From CALBPI01 sp038533155 (GTDB lineage: Bacteria; Pseudomonadota; Gammaproteobacteria; Steroidobacterales; Woeseiaceae): 20,718 nt of DNA. The DNA lies in assembly GCA_038533155.1 (NCBI GenBank), contig JBCAZH010000054.1:1-20718 (forward strand), read 5' to 3'. The notes below the pieces were generated by a model. It was not told the origin of the DNA. It worked only from the letters and a program-made list of their open reading frames with translations, and ran no database searches. Below are positions 1 through 6,286 of the stretch, piece after piece (position 1 is the stretch's first letter; each line of letters starts with the position of its first letter). Made by a program: the position numbers and the translations under genes.

Positions 1-9
1 TTGATTTTG

Positions 10-40
10 TTGATCCCGATTTTCGCGATACCTAGTATCG
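10..40 (+). promoter_or_regulatory. Predicted promoter with overlapping palindrome upstream of the first DUF6502 gene
   Basis: A sigma70-like pair can be read: TTGATC at 10-15 and TAGTAT at 33-38, with a 17-base spacer. The expected start of transcription is near 45, only about two bases before the ATG at 47. The inverted repeat CGATAC-CTA-GTATCG (26-40) covers the -10 element. No Shine-Dalgarno sequence precedes the ATG. A repressor bound to the palindrome would block this promoter; autoregulation by the HTH-like product is an inference. The window starts just upstream, so further elements cannot be seen. Confidence 0.45.
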
Positions 41-46
41 ACGGCC

Positions 47-898
47 ATGAGAAGTTCCGCACAAGAAAAGCTATTAGGCCTCCTGTACAAAGCCATCAAG
101 CCATTGGTGCACGTGTTGCTGGAGCTAGGTATTGGGCATAGAGAGTTCGCCGAGCTTTCGAAGAGAGCATTCGTCGAGGTTGCGACGAACAATTATGGAA
201 TCCGCGGTAGGGCGACCAATATCTCTCGCGTCGCAGTGATGACAGGTCTTACCCGAAAGGAAGTCAAAAAGATCCGTGATGAAGGACCGTTCGAAAAGGA
301 CGAGCGTTTTAGTGTCAAAGGCATCCCTGGGGCTGAGGTACTCCATCGATGGCATTCGGATCCAGTATTTTTAAATTCAGACGGTTCCCCGAAGGCACTG
401 GAATTCGCAGACAGCAGTGGATCCAGTTTCGGAGACTTGGTAAAGAAATATGCTGGCGACATACCACCCGGAGCTTTGAGGACGGAATTGATACGGTCTG
501 GTGCGGTCAAACTAGACTCTGAGAAGAAGCTGCATGTTATTCGTCGCGAGTACGCGGTCAGCGAGAAGCAAGAGCTCATAGAGAGGGCGTTCGGTCTTCT
601 CCTCCCGAGTATGACTGAGGCCATCGCCCACAATGTGATAGAGGGTAGGCGCGGCTCCGCCAAGACGCCCACCTGGCCCGAGTACCAGGTCTACATCACC
701 GGAGTCCGAGATAGTGAAAAGGCTGTTTTCCGCGACCAGGTGAGGAGACGAATTTTCGAGGCGAGTCAGCAACTTGATGATGAGCTCCACCGGATGCAGT
801 CGAATGGCCAACACGCGGACGCCAATAGGTCGACGATCGTTATCACTTCCTTTTATGCAGAGGGAGAGGATTCAGCGGAAACTTTACCCACGAGATAG
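47..898 (+). CDS. DUF6502 family protein, first of two tandem paralogues, HTH-like
   Basis: This 283-residue protein has no assigned reaction; I recognise it as DUF6502-like from its overall pattern. The N-terminal third (about residues 8-80) is helical and contains RVAVMTGLTRKEVKKIRD at 61-78, which reads like a helix-turn-helix with a recognition helix and suggests DNA binding. A second conserved block follows: WHSDPVF near 102-108, then SFGDLVKKYAGD and a LRTELIRSGAV segment to about 154. The same blocks recur in the next gene at the same spacing, so the two are duplicates that have diverged. No signal peptide or membrane segment is seen, so it is probably cytoplasmic. The start ATG lies next to a predicted promoter and has no clear ribosome binding site. 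A role in controlling the downstream repeat-protein gene is inferred from position only. Confidence 0.75.
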   Translation: MRSSAQEKLLGLLYKAIKPLVHVLLELGIGHREFAELSKRAFVEVATNNYGIRGRATNISRVAVMTGLTRKEVKKIRDEGPFEKDERFSVKGIPGAEVLHRWHSDPVFLNSDGSPKALEFADSSGSSFGDLVKKYAGDIPPGALRTELIRSGAVKLDSEKKLHVIRREYAVSEKQELIERAFGLLLPSMTEAIAHNVIEGRRGSAKTPTWPEYQVYITGVRDSEKAVFRDQVRRRIFEASQQLDDELHRMQSNGQHADANRSTIVITSFYAEGEDSAETLPTR

Positions 899-1213
899 CT
901 ATTAGACCGAATAGTATAACAGTTGACATAACCGGTCACTTTGCGCAATTGCGCCCACAAATAGTAGTTTCTCAGGAATACAACTCCCTGTTAGTCCAGC
1001 CCATCAAATTCGTTGCGAAAATCAATAGGCGACGAAAACCCCTTTAAGTCAATAAGTTGCGATCATTCCTCTTGATCGATCGCACATACAGTCCAGATCT
1101 CAATCGGACGCTCCCACAGTGTTTTTCGCTTAGCTCCTTGATCACGAGCGACATGTTCACAAAAATTATTCACTCCGGTTAACATAAGTGCTGGATAGTT
1201 TACGTAATTTTTG
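899..1213. other. Intergenic region between the DUF6502 paralogues
   Basis: About 315 bases hold no convincing gene. A TTGACA hexamer (923-928) is followed by the perfect 12-base palindrome GCGCAATTGCGC (943-954), lying where a -10 element would be, but no good -10 hexamer is present. A short inverted repeat CGATCA/TGATCG lies around 1060-1080. TAGTTT at 1196-1201 is a possible weak -10 for the second paralogue. I see no hairpin with a T-run, so no terminator can be assigned to the first gene. Confidence 0.4.
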
Positions 1214-2080
1214 ATGGAGAAAAACCCAAAGAAAACCATCTTGCGCGCGGTAGCGATGATGATGAAACCGGTGGTCAAGTTCTTGGTAAACCACGGAGTT
1301 ACTCACGCAGAGCTGTCGGATGTGCTCAAGGACGTTTATGTCGACACAGTGATACGACACTTCGACGACGCGGGACGTGTCAATAGATCGCGTATCGCAG
1401 TAATGACCGGTCTAACGAGGAAAGAGGTTAAGCGGGTTATAGACCGGGCAATCGAAATTGGGTCAGAACGGCAGATTCAGTCGCGTCCAGAGAAGGTGTT
1501 GGCGGGGTGGCATAATGATCCTGCGTTTTCTGGACCATATGGCGTGCCTCTAGATCTCCCTTACGAGGCTCCCGATGGCGAAAGGAGTTTCGTCCAATTG
1601 GTGAAGACTTATGGCTCAGATATGAGTGCAAAAGCGACGCTCGAGGAACTCAAGCGAGGCGGGTCTGTTTCGGAGACAGACGGTGTGGTTAAGGCTTTAG
1701 CGCGGCACTTCCATCCCGCTGCACTTTCGGCCGAGCTTATTTCTAGATTTGGCGAAGTCGCTCACAAGGTGCTTTCGACGACAACCTCCAATCTGGAGAA
1801 AGAGGTCGAAGGGATTGGGTACTTTGATAGATGGGTGTATGCGGATAAAGGCTGTACTGATCACGTTATCTCCCTCTTTGACAAGTATCTCCGCGAGAGA
1901 GGGCAAGACTTCCTTGAGGATCTCGATCGGTGGTTCGCTGCCAACGAAAAGGCCAATGCGCCTGACGGTTTTCGAAAAGAAACAGGTGTTTACGTAGTTC
2001 ACTACGTGGAGGAGCCAGACGCGATTAGTACGCTGTCTGATCTTCTAAGAATGAAGGGAATTGAGAGCACTGAGTCTTAA
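1214..2080 (+). CDS. DUF6502 family protein, second tandem paralogue, HTH-like
   Basis: This 288-residue protein is a paralogue of the preceding gene. It repeats the blocks in order: an N-terminal helical stretch, RIAVMTGLTRKEVKRVID at about 60-77 (HTH-like), WHNDPAF near 99-105, and SFVQLVKTYGSD followed by LEELKRGGSV to about 153. The C-terminal half is less similar, although both proteins end in a hydrophobic strand-like segment (here GVYVVHYVEEP). I chose the ATG at 1214; a TTG directly before it is in frame and would add one residue. No strong Shine-Dalgarno sequence precedes it. The repeat-protein gene begins 95 bases after the stop on the same strand, so co-transcription is possible. 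DNA binding is inferred from the motif; no target is known. No signal peptide or membrane segment is visible. Confidence 0.75.
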   Translation: MEKNPKKTILRAVAMMMKPVVKFLVNHGVTHAELSDVLKDVYVDTVIRHFDDAGRVNRSRIAVMTGLTRKEVKRVIDRAIEIGSERQIQSRPEKVLAGWHNDPAFSGPYGVPLDLPYEAPDGERSFVQLVKTYGSDMSAKATLEELKRGGSVSETDGVVKALARHFHPAALSAELISRFGEVAHKVLSTTTSNLEKEVEGIGYFDRWVYADKGCTDHVISLFDKYLRERGQDFLEDLDRWFAANEKANAPDGFRKETGVYVVHYVEEPDAISTLSDLLRMKGIESTES

Positions 2081-2155
2081 GTCGCCGTTCGAGCGACCGG
2101 ATTCTGGGCGTGAAGGGTTGAAGGGGCCCGTAACTTGGTGCCGGCTGCAAGCCGG
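2081..2155 (+). promoter_or_regulatory. Two small stem-loops in the leader of the repeat-protein gene
   Basis: GTCGC (2081-2085) can pair with GCGAC (2093-2097) directly after the stop of the second DUF6502 gene. CCGGCT-GCA-AGCCGG (2141-2155) forms a perfect six-pair stem eight bases ahead of the AGGAG ribosome binding site at 2164-2168. Neither is followed by a T-run, so they are not intrinsic terminators. They might separate or modulate expression of the repeat protein within a shared transcript; this is inference. Confidence 0.3.
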
Positions 2156-2175
2156 ATTCGTTTAGGAGAATTGTG

Positions 2176-3716
2176 ATGAAGCTTTTTGAGAAGGCGCAGC
2201 GCTTTTTTGCGTCTCTGATAATTGCTGTGGGAGCAGTCAGCACATTTTTGTTGGTCGCGCACGGAGCTACAGTGCTTCCCGTAGGAGCGATTTCAGTCGG
2301 TGATGTCGTGGCGATTTCTGCAGGTGATGCGGAAGCAATTTCGGCTGGTGATGTCGTGGCGATTTCTGCCGGCGATACGGAAGCGATTTCGGTCGGTGAT
2401 GTTGTAGCGATCTCGGCTGGAGATTCGGAAGCCATTTCGGTCGGTGATGTTGTAGCGATCTCAGTCGGTGATACGGAAGCGATTTCGGCCGGTGATGTCG
2501 TGGCCATCTCTGCGGGTGATGCGGAAGCGATTTCGGCTGGCGATGTTGTGTCGATTTCTGCGGGTGATGCGGAAGCGATTTCGGCTGGCGATGTTGTGGC
2601 GATTTCTGCCGGCGATACGGAAGCCATTTCGGTCGGTGATGTTGTAGCGATCTCAGCGGGTGATGCGGAAGCCATTTCGGTCGGTGATGTTGTGGCGATT
2701 TCTGCAGGTGATGCGGAAGCGATTTCGGCTGGCGATGTTGTGGCGANNNNNNNNNNNNNNNNNNNNNNNNNNNNNNNNNNNNNNNNNNNNNNNNNNNNNN
2801 NNNNNNNNNNNNNNNNNNNNNNNNNNNNNNNNNNNNNNNNNNNNNNGTGGCGATTTCTGCAGGTGATGCGGAAGCGATTTCGGCTGGCGATGTTGTGGCG
2901 ATTTCTGCCGGTGATGCGGAAGCGATTTCTGTAGGTGATGCGGAAGCGATTTCGGCTGGCGATGTTGTGGCGATTTCTGCCGGTGATGCGGAAGCGATTT
3001 CGGTCGGTGATGTCGTGGCGATCTCAGCCGGTGATGCGGAAGCGATCTCGGCGGGTGATGTCGTGGCCATCTCTGCGGGTGATGCGGAAGCGATTTCAGT
3101 CGGTGATGTCGTGGCGATTTCTGCTGGCGATGTTGTAGCGATCTCTGCAGGCGATGCTGAAGCGATTTCGGCTGGCGATGTCGTGGCAATCTCTGCCGGC
3201 GATACGGATGCTTCATCGACAGCGGAAAACGCTGCAATGAGTGTTCGAGAGTCAGAGGAAGCTTCCCGCGTCTTTAGTTTTGAGAGTTTTGGGGAAGAGC
3301 TAGACGCCCTCTCGGACAGGGAGAACGAAGCGCTTGTGGAATCTGGGGCGGCACTCGTCCTCGCCGGGTCGATCGAATCTGTCGACTATTTGTCCGGACG
3401 AGTTTCGCTGCTGGGTATCGACGTGTTTGTGCCACTGTCTGCAGCAGAGTCGCTAGTTGTCGGCGACTACGTAGGACTCCTCGGGGAGGCTCACTCCGCA
3501 ACGACGATAGAGGTTTATTTTGTTGGTATATATCGTACGAAGTATCTCGAGGGCACGTCCGTAGTCGTTCGAGCGTTCCCCGCAGCTCAATTGCCAGCGA
3601 AGTATGCCGACGCACCTCATTTCGGGAAATCGTCAATTGCAGCGACTACGATCGTTTACGGTGTAGTGCGCGGCAACTCAGATACGATTCGAAACGCATA
3701 TTTAGTTTCAAAATAA
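2176..3716 (+). CDS. Secreted/anchored octapeptide-repeat protein with C-terminal DUF5666-like domain, interrupted by assembly gap
   Basis: I do not recognise this protein as a whole. The ATG at 2176 follows AGGAG by seven bases and starts a basic-hydrophobic segment ending near LLVAHGA, a signal peptide or single anchor. From 2287 the protein is an array of A-I-S-[A/V]-G-D-x-x octads, 19 complete before the gap and 15 after it (2850-3209). Octads ending VV alternate with octads ending AE, TE or SE. The remaining ~169 residues are non-repetitive and beta-rich; the GSIESVD...GRVSLLGIDVFVPL...VGDYVGLLGE pattern resembles DUF5666/OB-like domains (tentative). Third codon positions vary widely between octads while AIS-GD stays fixed, which supports this frame. 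The two sides are out of frame only because the gap is written as 100 Ns; true missing length should be 17 plus a multiple of 24. The acidic ladder may form a solenoid or stay disordered. Confidence 0.8.
2287..3209 (+). repeat. 24-bp tandem repeat array (48-bp higher-order unit), at least 34 copies
   Basis: Contiguous 24-base units of the form GCGATTTCGGCTGGCGATGT... run from 2287 to 2742 and from 2850 to 3209, with no spacers between them. Units alternate between a VV-coding and an (A/T/S)E-coding type, giving a 48-base superunit. The alternation breaks twice after the gap: two AE units in a row (2898-2945) and two VV units in a row (3090-3137). The unit length is a multiple of three and contains no stop in any frame, so long spurious reading frames appear on both strands here. 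The copy number is a lower bound because of the gap. Confidence 0.95.
2747..2846. other. Assembly gap (100 Ns)
   Basis: Exactly 100 N characters lie inside the tandem array, the usual placeholder for a scaffold gap of unknown size. It breaks after GCGA and resumes at GTGGCG, so the true missing length must be 2 modulo 3 to keep the gene open. 17 plus a multiple of 24 keeps octad phase, and 41 plus a multiple of 48 would also keep the VV/AE alternation. The stated length of 100 fits none of these. Confidence 0.98.
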
Positions 3717-3750
3717 AAAAAGACCGGCCACTCTTCCGAGTGGTCGGTCT
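3711..3750 (-). terminator. Intrinsic terminator of the yciB-bolA-parvulin operon
   Basis: AGACCGGCCACT (3721-3732) pairs with AGTGGTCGGTCT (3739-3750) over 12 pairs, with one G-U and a six-base loop. Read on the - strand, the stem is followed directly by a run of seven Ts, then ATTTTG, overlapping the stop codon of the repeat gene. On the + strand there is no T-run after the stem, so termination of the repeat gene by the same hairpin would be weaker. Confidence 0.85.
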
Positions 3751-3785
3751 AATCGCCTCATCGTTTAGGAGATGTGAGGTTTGAG

Positions 3786-3816
3786 CATTGGCGCCAGAGC
3801 GATCAAAGCGCCAATG
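3786..3816. repeat. Inverted repeat, nine-pair stem
   Basis: CATTGGCGC (3786-3794) is perfectly complementary to GCGCCAATG (3808-3816) with a 13-base loop. It is the middle of three stem-loops between the convergent repeat-protein and parvulin genes. No T-run follows on either strand. Confidence 0.7.
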
Positions 3817-3830
3817 ACGTAAGCATGCAG

Positions 3831-3868
3831 GAACTGTGGTCGAGATGCGGTGATCTCGATCACAGTTC
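3831..3868. repeat. Inverted repeat, 16-pair stem, downstream of the parvulin gene
   Basis: GAACTGTGGTCGAGAT (3831-3846) pairs with ATCTCGATCACAGTTC (3853-3868) with one G-U pair and a six-base loop. It begins 13 bases past the parvulin stop codon. Lacking a T-run, it is more likely a 3'-end stabiliser, a processing site or part of a composite termination region than a terminator by itself. Confidence 0.75.
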
Positions 3869-3881
3869 CGATTCAGCTTAG

Positions 3882-4667
3882 TTACTCGGCGATCTCCACT
3901 TTCGCAAGCGCCTTCAGTTCCTGGAAGTAGGCTTGGAACTGCTGCTGCGACATTGCGTCACGTATACGGTCTTTTACTTCTTCAAAACCTGGCAGTTCTG
4001 TCTGGCGGCTGTCTTCACGGAGAATGACGTGCCAACCGAATTGCGTTTGCACGGGAATCTCACTGTACTGTCCGTTCTGCATCCCGACGACGGCGACGCT
4101 AAACGGTTCAACCATTGCGCTCGCATCGAACCAACCCAAGTCACCGCCCTGAGGTCCAGAGGGTCCGGTCGAACGGGCTTTAGCAAGTTCGGCGAAATCC
4201 GCCCCACCTTTCAACTCTTCGATGACCGCCTGTGCTTCTTCCTTGGTTTCCAAAAGGATGTGTCGTGCTTTGTATTGCTCAGGCTTCGGTTGCCCACCGA
4301 TCTGACGGTCGTACTCGGCCTTGAGTTCTTCATCGGTGATCGTGTTGGTATCGAGGAAATTGTTGATTGTCGCTTGCGCCAGCGCGGAACGACGTTGCAA
4401 CTCAACGGCTGCTTGAGTCGCTGGCTGTTGATCCAGTTTCGCTTTCACCGCGGCGTTGGAGAGGATAATCAGATCACCCAACTGATCGATAAGCTGAGCT
4501 TTGTTCTCTTCGCTTGCGAGCGAGCCAGTACGGCCCAGCGCAAAGACATCGAGATCCTCCTGCGTAATTTCCACACCATCAATGGTGGCGACGGTCTGAG
4601 CGACGGCGATGCTACTCAACATGAGTGCGAACACGCCTGCAAGACTGCGTGCAGCAGTTACGTTCAT
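3882..4667 (-). CDS. Exported parvulin-type peptidyl-prolyl cis-trans isomerase (SurA/PrsA-like)
   Basis: This 261-residue protein should catalyse cis-trans isomerisation of prolyl bonds and help proteins fold in the periplasm. The first ~23 residues form a signal peptide ending in AVAQ. An N-terminal chaperone-like helical region (VDGVEIT-type start, here IDGVEITQEDL) is followed by a parvulin domain at about 132-225 with the signature ARHILL, GADFAELAKARSTGPSG, GGDLGWF and FGWHVI. The ATG at 4667 was chosen over an upstream in-frame start at 4745 because TAAGGAG sits six bases before it and the signal peptide begins there. It is the last gene of the operon with yciB and bolA, 40 bases after bolA, and is followed by three stem-loops. 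One parvulin domain rather than the two of E. coli SurA makes it closer to the PpiC/PrsA type. Confidence 0.9.
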   Translation of the reverse strand: MNVTAARSLAGVFALMLSSIAVAQTVATIDGVEITQEDLDVFALGRTGSLASEENKAQLIDQLGDLIILSNAAVKAKLDQQPATQAAVELQRRSALAQATINNFLDTNTITDEELKAEYDRQIGGQPKPEQYKARHILLETKEEAQAVIEELKGGADFAELAKARSTGPSGPQGGDLGWFDASAMVEPFSVAVVGMQNGQYSEIPVQTQFGWHVILREDSRQTELPGFEEVKDRIRDAMSQQQFQAYFQELKALAKVEIAE

Positions 4668-4707
4668 ACTGTTCTCCTTAGGGTCTACAGCGTTAGAAAG
4701 GGAAACG

Positions 4708-4977
4708 TCAGTTCGGTTCCGCTCGAGCGTTGATCGAAAGCGCATGGATATCTGTTTCCATGAGGTCGCCGAGCGCCGTGTAAATGGCTTGGTGTATCGC
4801 GAGTGGTCGTAGTCCTTCGAATGCGCTGGCGACCATGTTCACTTTGAAATGGCCACGGCCGTCACGAGCGCCGGCATGACCTGCATGCAAGTGCGACTGG
4901 TCAATGACCTGAAGTTTGCTCGGCGCGAATTGGCGTTCGAGCAACTCGGTGATCAGCGCAACGCGGTCCTCGCTCAT
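4708..4977 (-). CDS. bolA: BolA family protein
   Basis: An 89-residue BolA-type protein. The family forms [2Fe-2S]-bridged heterodimers with monothiol glutaredoxins and influences envelope and stress physiology. The sequence shows the family pattern: an N-terminal helix (ITELLERQFAPSKL), the SHLHAGH segment containing the His residues, GHFKV for the core strand, and the closing helix plus DIHALSINA strand. The start ATG overlaps the stop of yciB as ATGA (4977-4974), so translation is probably coupled. A longer reading frame extends upstream to 5172 but only shadows yciB. A class II KH-like fold is known for the family and fits the length. Assignment to BolA rather than IbaG is from the overall pattern and is moderately sure. 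Confidence 0.9.
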   Translation of the reverse strand: MSEDRVALITELLERQFAPSKLQVIDQSHLHAGHAGARDGRGHFKVNMVASAFEGLRPLAIHQAIYTALGDLMETDIHALSINARAEPN

Positions 4978-5516
4978 TCCTGCTCCGCCTCGTCTTGAGC
5001 CTTCGTCGCGATCCAAACGCTCTGAGCAATGATGAACACCAGTGTGAGCCCCGTCAGTCCCCAAACCTTGAACTGAAACCACTGAGCTTCGGTGAATTGG
5101 CTCGCAACATAAAAATTCAACACCGCCATACCACCAAAAAAGACCGCCCAAACATTCGCCAACACATCCCACTCTTTCTGCTGAAGCTCGAAAGCGCTGC
5201 TAAACATCTTTTGTGCGAGGTTCAGGCCAGCGACCTTTTTCAGGCCGGCGAACGCCAGCGCCAGTCCGAGGTACAAAATGGTCGGCTTCATCATGACAAA
5301 ACGGGGATCGCGAAAGACCAGTGTCGCGGTGCCAAAGACGATCACGAGACCTGCGGACCAAACATGGATTTGGGAAACGGGTTTCCCAGCCAGCTTCTGC
5401 CACAGCGGAATCAGCGGCAAGGTCACCATCAAAACAATGGTGGCTGCGTAGATGTCGTACTGCTTGTAGGCAATCAGTGCGAGCAGCAGCGGTATAAAGT
5501 CGATTATGGCTTGCAT
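4974..5516 (-). CDS. yciB: Inner membrane-spanning protein YciB (septation protein A family)
   Basis: A 180-residue integral inner membrane protein, about the size of E. coli YciB (179). The start MQAIIDFIPLLLALIAYKQYDIYAAT matches the family's characteristic opening, with the YDIYAAT motif in the first hydrophobic hairpin. About five hydrophobic segments follow, including WAVFFGGMAVLNFYVA and the FKVWGLTGLTLVFIIAQ segment that matches the family C-terminus. YciB acts in cell-envelope maintenance and interacts with elongasome and divisome proteins in E. coli. The ATG at 5516 was chosen because homology starts there; in-frame starts upstream (5546, 5606) would add a non-conserved tail. It has no strong Shine-Dalgarno sequence. 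It heads the yciB-bolA-parvulin operon and is divergent from yciO across about 97 bases. Confidence 0.92.
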   Translation of the reverse strand: MQAIIDFIPLLLALIAYKQYDIYAATIVLMVTLPLIPLWQKLAGKPVSQIHVWSAGLVIVFGTATLVFRDPRFVMMKPTILYLGLALAFAGLKKVAGLNLAQKMFSSAFELQQKEWDVLANVWAVFFGGMAVLNFYVASQFTEAQWFQFKVWGLTGLTLVFIIAQSVWIATKAQDEAEQE

Positions 5517-5601
5517 ATCAAGGATTAAGGTTAGACGCGGGCGCATGGTAGCCGAAACGGTGCCGCACAGACTAGTGCCGGCATCCCTTGCGGCAGTCGC
5601 G

Positions 5602-5616
5602 TACAATTGAGGAATG
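5602..5616 (+). promoter_or_regulatory. -10-like element placed for a leaderless yciO transcript
   Basis: TACAAT at 5602-5607 is followed by exactly six bases and then the yciO ATG (5614), so predicted transcription starts on the A of the start codon. The only Shine-Dalgarno-like bases (GAGG, 5609-5612) end one base before the ATG, too close to work normally. No convincing -35 hexamer is seen at 17 bases. Confidence 0.4.
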
Positions 5617-6234
5617 ACGGAGCTTATCCGAATTCACCCTGAAACGCCGCAGATGCGTCAGGTTGCGCGCGTCGTCAGCCTAATGCGCGGCGGCGGCCTG
5701 ATTGCGTACCCGACTGACTGCAGTTATGCGCTCGGTTGCCATATTGGTGATAAGCGAGCAATGGAGCGGATACACCGCATTCGACAAACTGACAAGAATC
5801 ATAATTTCACATTGGTTTGCCGGGATTTATCCGAAATTTCTGCCTATGCGCGCGTGGACAATTGGGCGTATCGGTTGCTGAAAACCTTCACCCCGGGGCC
5901 GTACACGTTCATCTTGAAGGCGACCGGTGAGGTTCCTAAGCGCCTGCAGAACCCCAAACGCCGGACGATCGGGATCCGGATTCCAGATCACCCGATTCCG
6001 CAGGCGTTTTTGGAGCATTTGAGCGAACCGATTATGAGTTCGACGTTGCTATTGCCGGGCGACGAGGCGCCCATGACAGATTCTCAGGAGATGGCTGCGA
6101 AACTCAACGGCAAGGTGGAGGCTGTGATCGATGGCGGCGCTGGCGGGCTGATCCCGTCGAGCGTGGTTGATCTCACCAGCGGCTCTGTTCAGGTTCTGCG
6201 CGAGGGTAAAGGGGATACGTCAGCAATTTCCTGA
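5614..6234 (+). CDS. yciO: YciO/YrdC/Sua5-family protein (L-threonylcarbamoyladenylate synthase type)
   Basis: A 206-residue protein, the same length as E. coli YciO, with matching blocks throughout: IHPETPQ near the start, GGLIAYPTDCSYALGC at about 27-42, MERIHRIRQ, HNFTLVCRDLSE, TPGPYTFILKAT, RRTIGIRIPDHPI and the end IDLTSGSVQVLREGKGD. The YrdC fold binds nucleotide and double-stranded RNA; TsaC/Sua5 members make threonylcarbamoyl-AMP for t6A37 of tRNA. YciO paralogues appear to be much less active in that reaction, so the physiological role is uncertain, and annotation as TsaC would be wrong if another copy exists elsewhere in the genome. It precedes scpA by 52 bases on the same strand. 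A -10-like hexamer sits six bases from its ATG. Confidence 0.92.
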   Translation: MTELIRIHPETPQMRQVARVVSLMRGGGLIAYPTDCSYALGCHIGDKRAMERIHRIRQTDKNHNFTLVCRDLSEISAYARVDNWAYRLLKTFTPGPYTFILKATGEVPKRLQNPKRRTIGIRIPDHPIPQAFLEHLSEPIMSSTLLLPGDEAPMTDSQEMAAKLNGKVEAVIDGGAGGLIPSSVVDLTSGSVQVLREGKGDTSAIS

Positions 6235-6286
6235 TGACGGTGCCTGTTCCTCTCGATTGCGATTACAATAGCGACTAATTTCTATT

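Noticed and set aside
2173..2175. GTG at 2173 as the start of the repeat protein
   Set aside because: The ATG at 2176 directly follows and has the better spacing to AGGAG; the difference is one residue.
2287..3209. CRISPR array
   Set aside because: The units are directly contiguous with no unique spacers, coding in one frame, and there are no cas genes nearby.
2025..3237. Long open frames on the - strand and in other + frames across the tandem array
   Set aside because: The unit is 24 bases and has no stop in any frame, so every frame stays open. Only the + frame has a ribosome binding site, signal peptide, conserved residues with variable third positions and a non-repeat domain.
3933..4733. 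266-residue + strand frame opposite the parvulin gene
   Set aside because: It is the complement of a clear parvulin gene with signal peptide and strong ribosome binding site, and resembles no family.
4708..5172. 154-residue frame as an extended BolA
   Set aside because: The upstream part is out-of-frame yciB sequence with no family similarity; ATG 4977 overlaps the yciB stop and begins the BolA homology.
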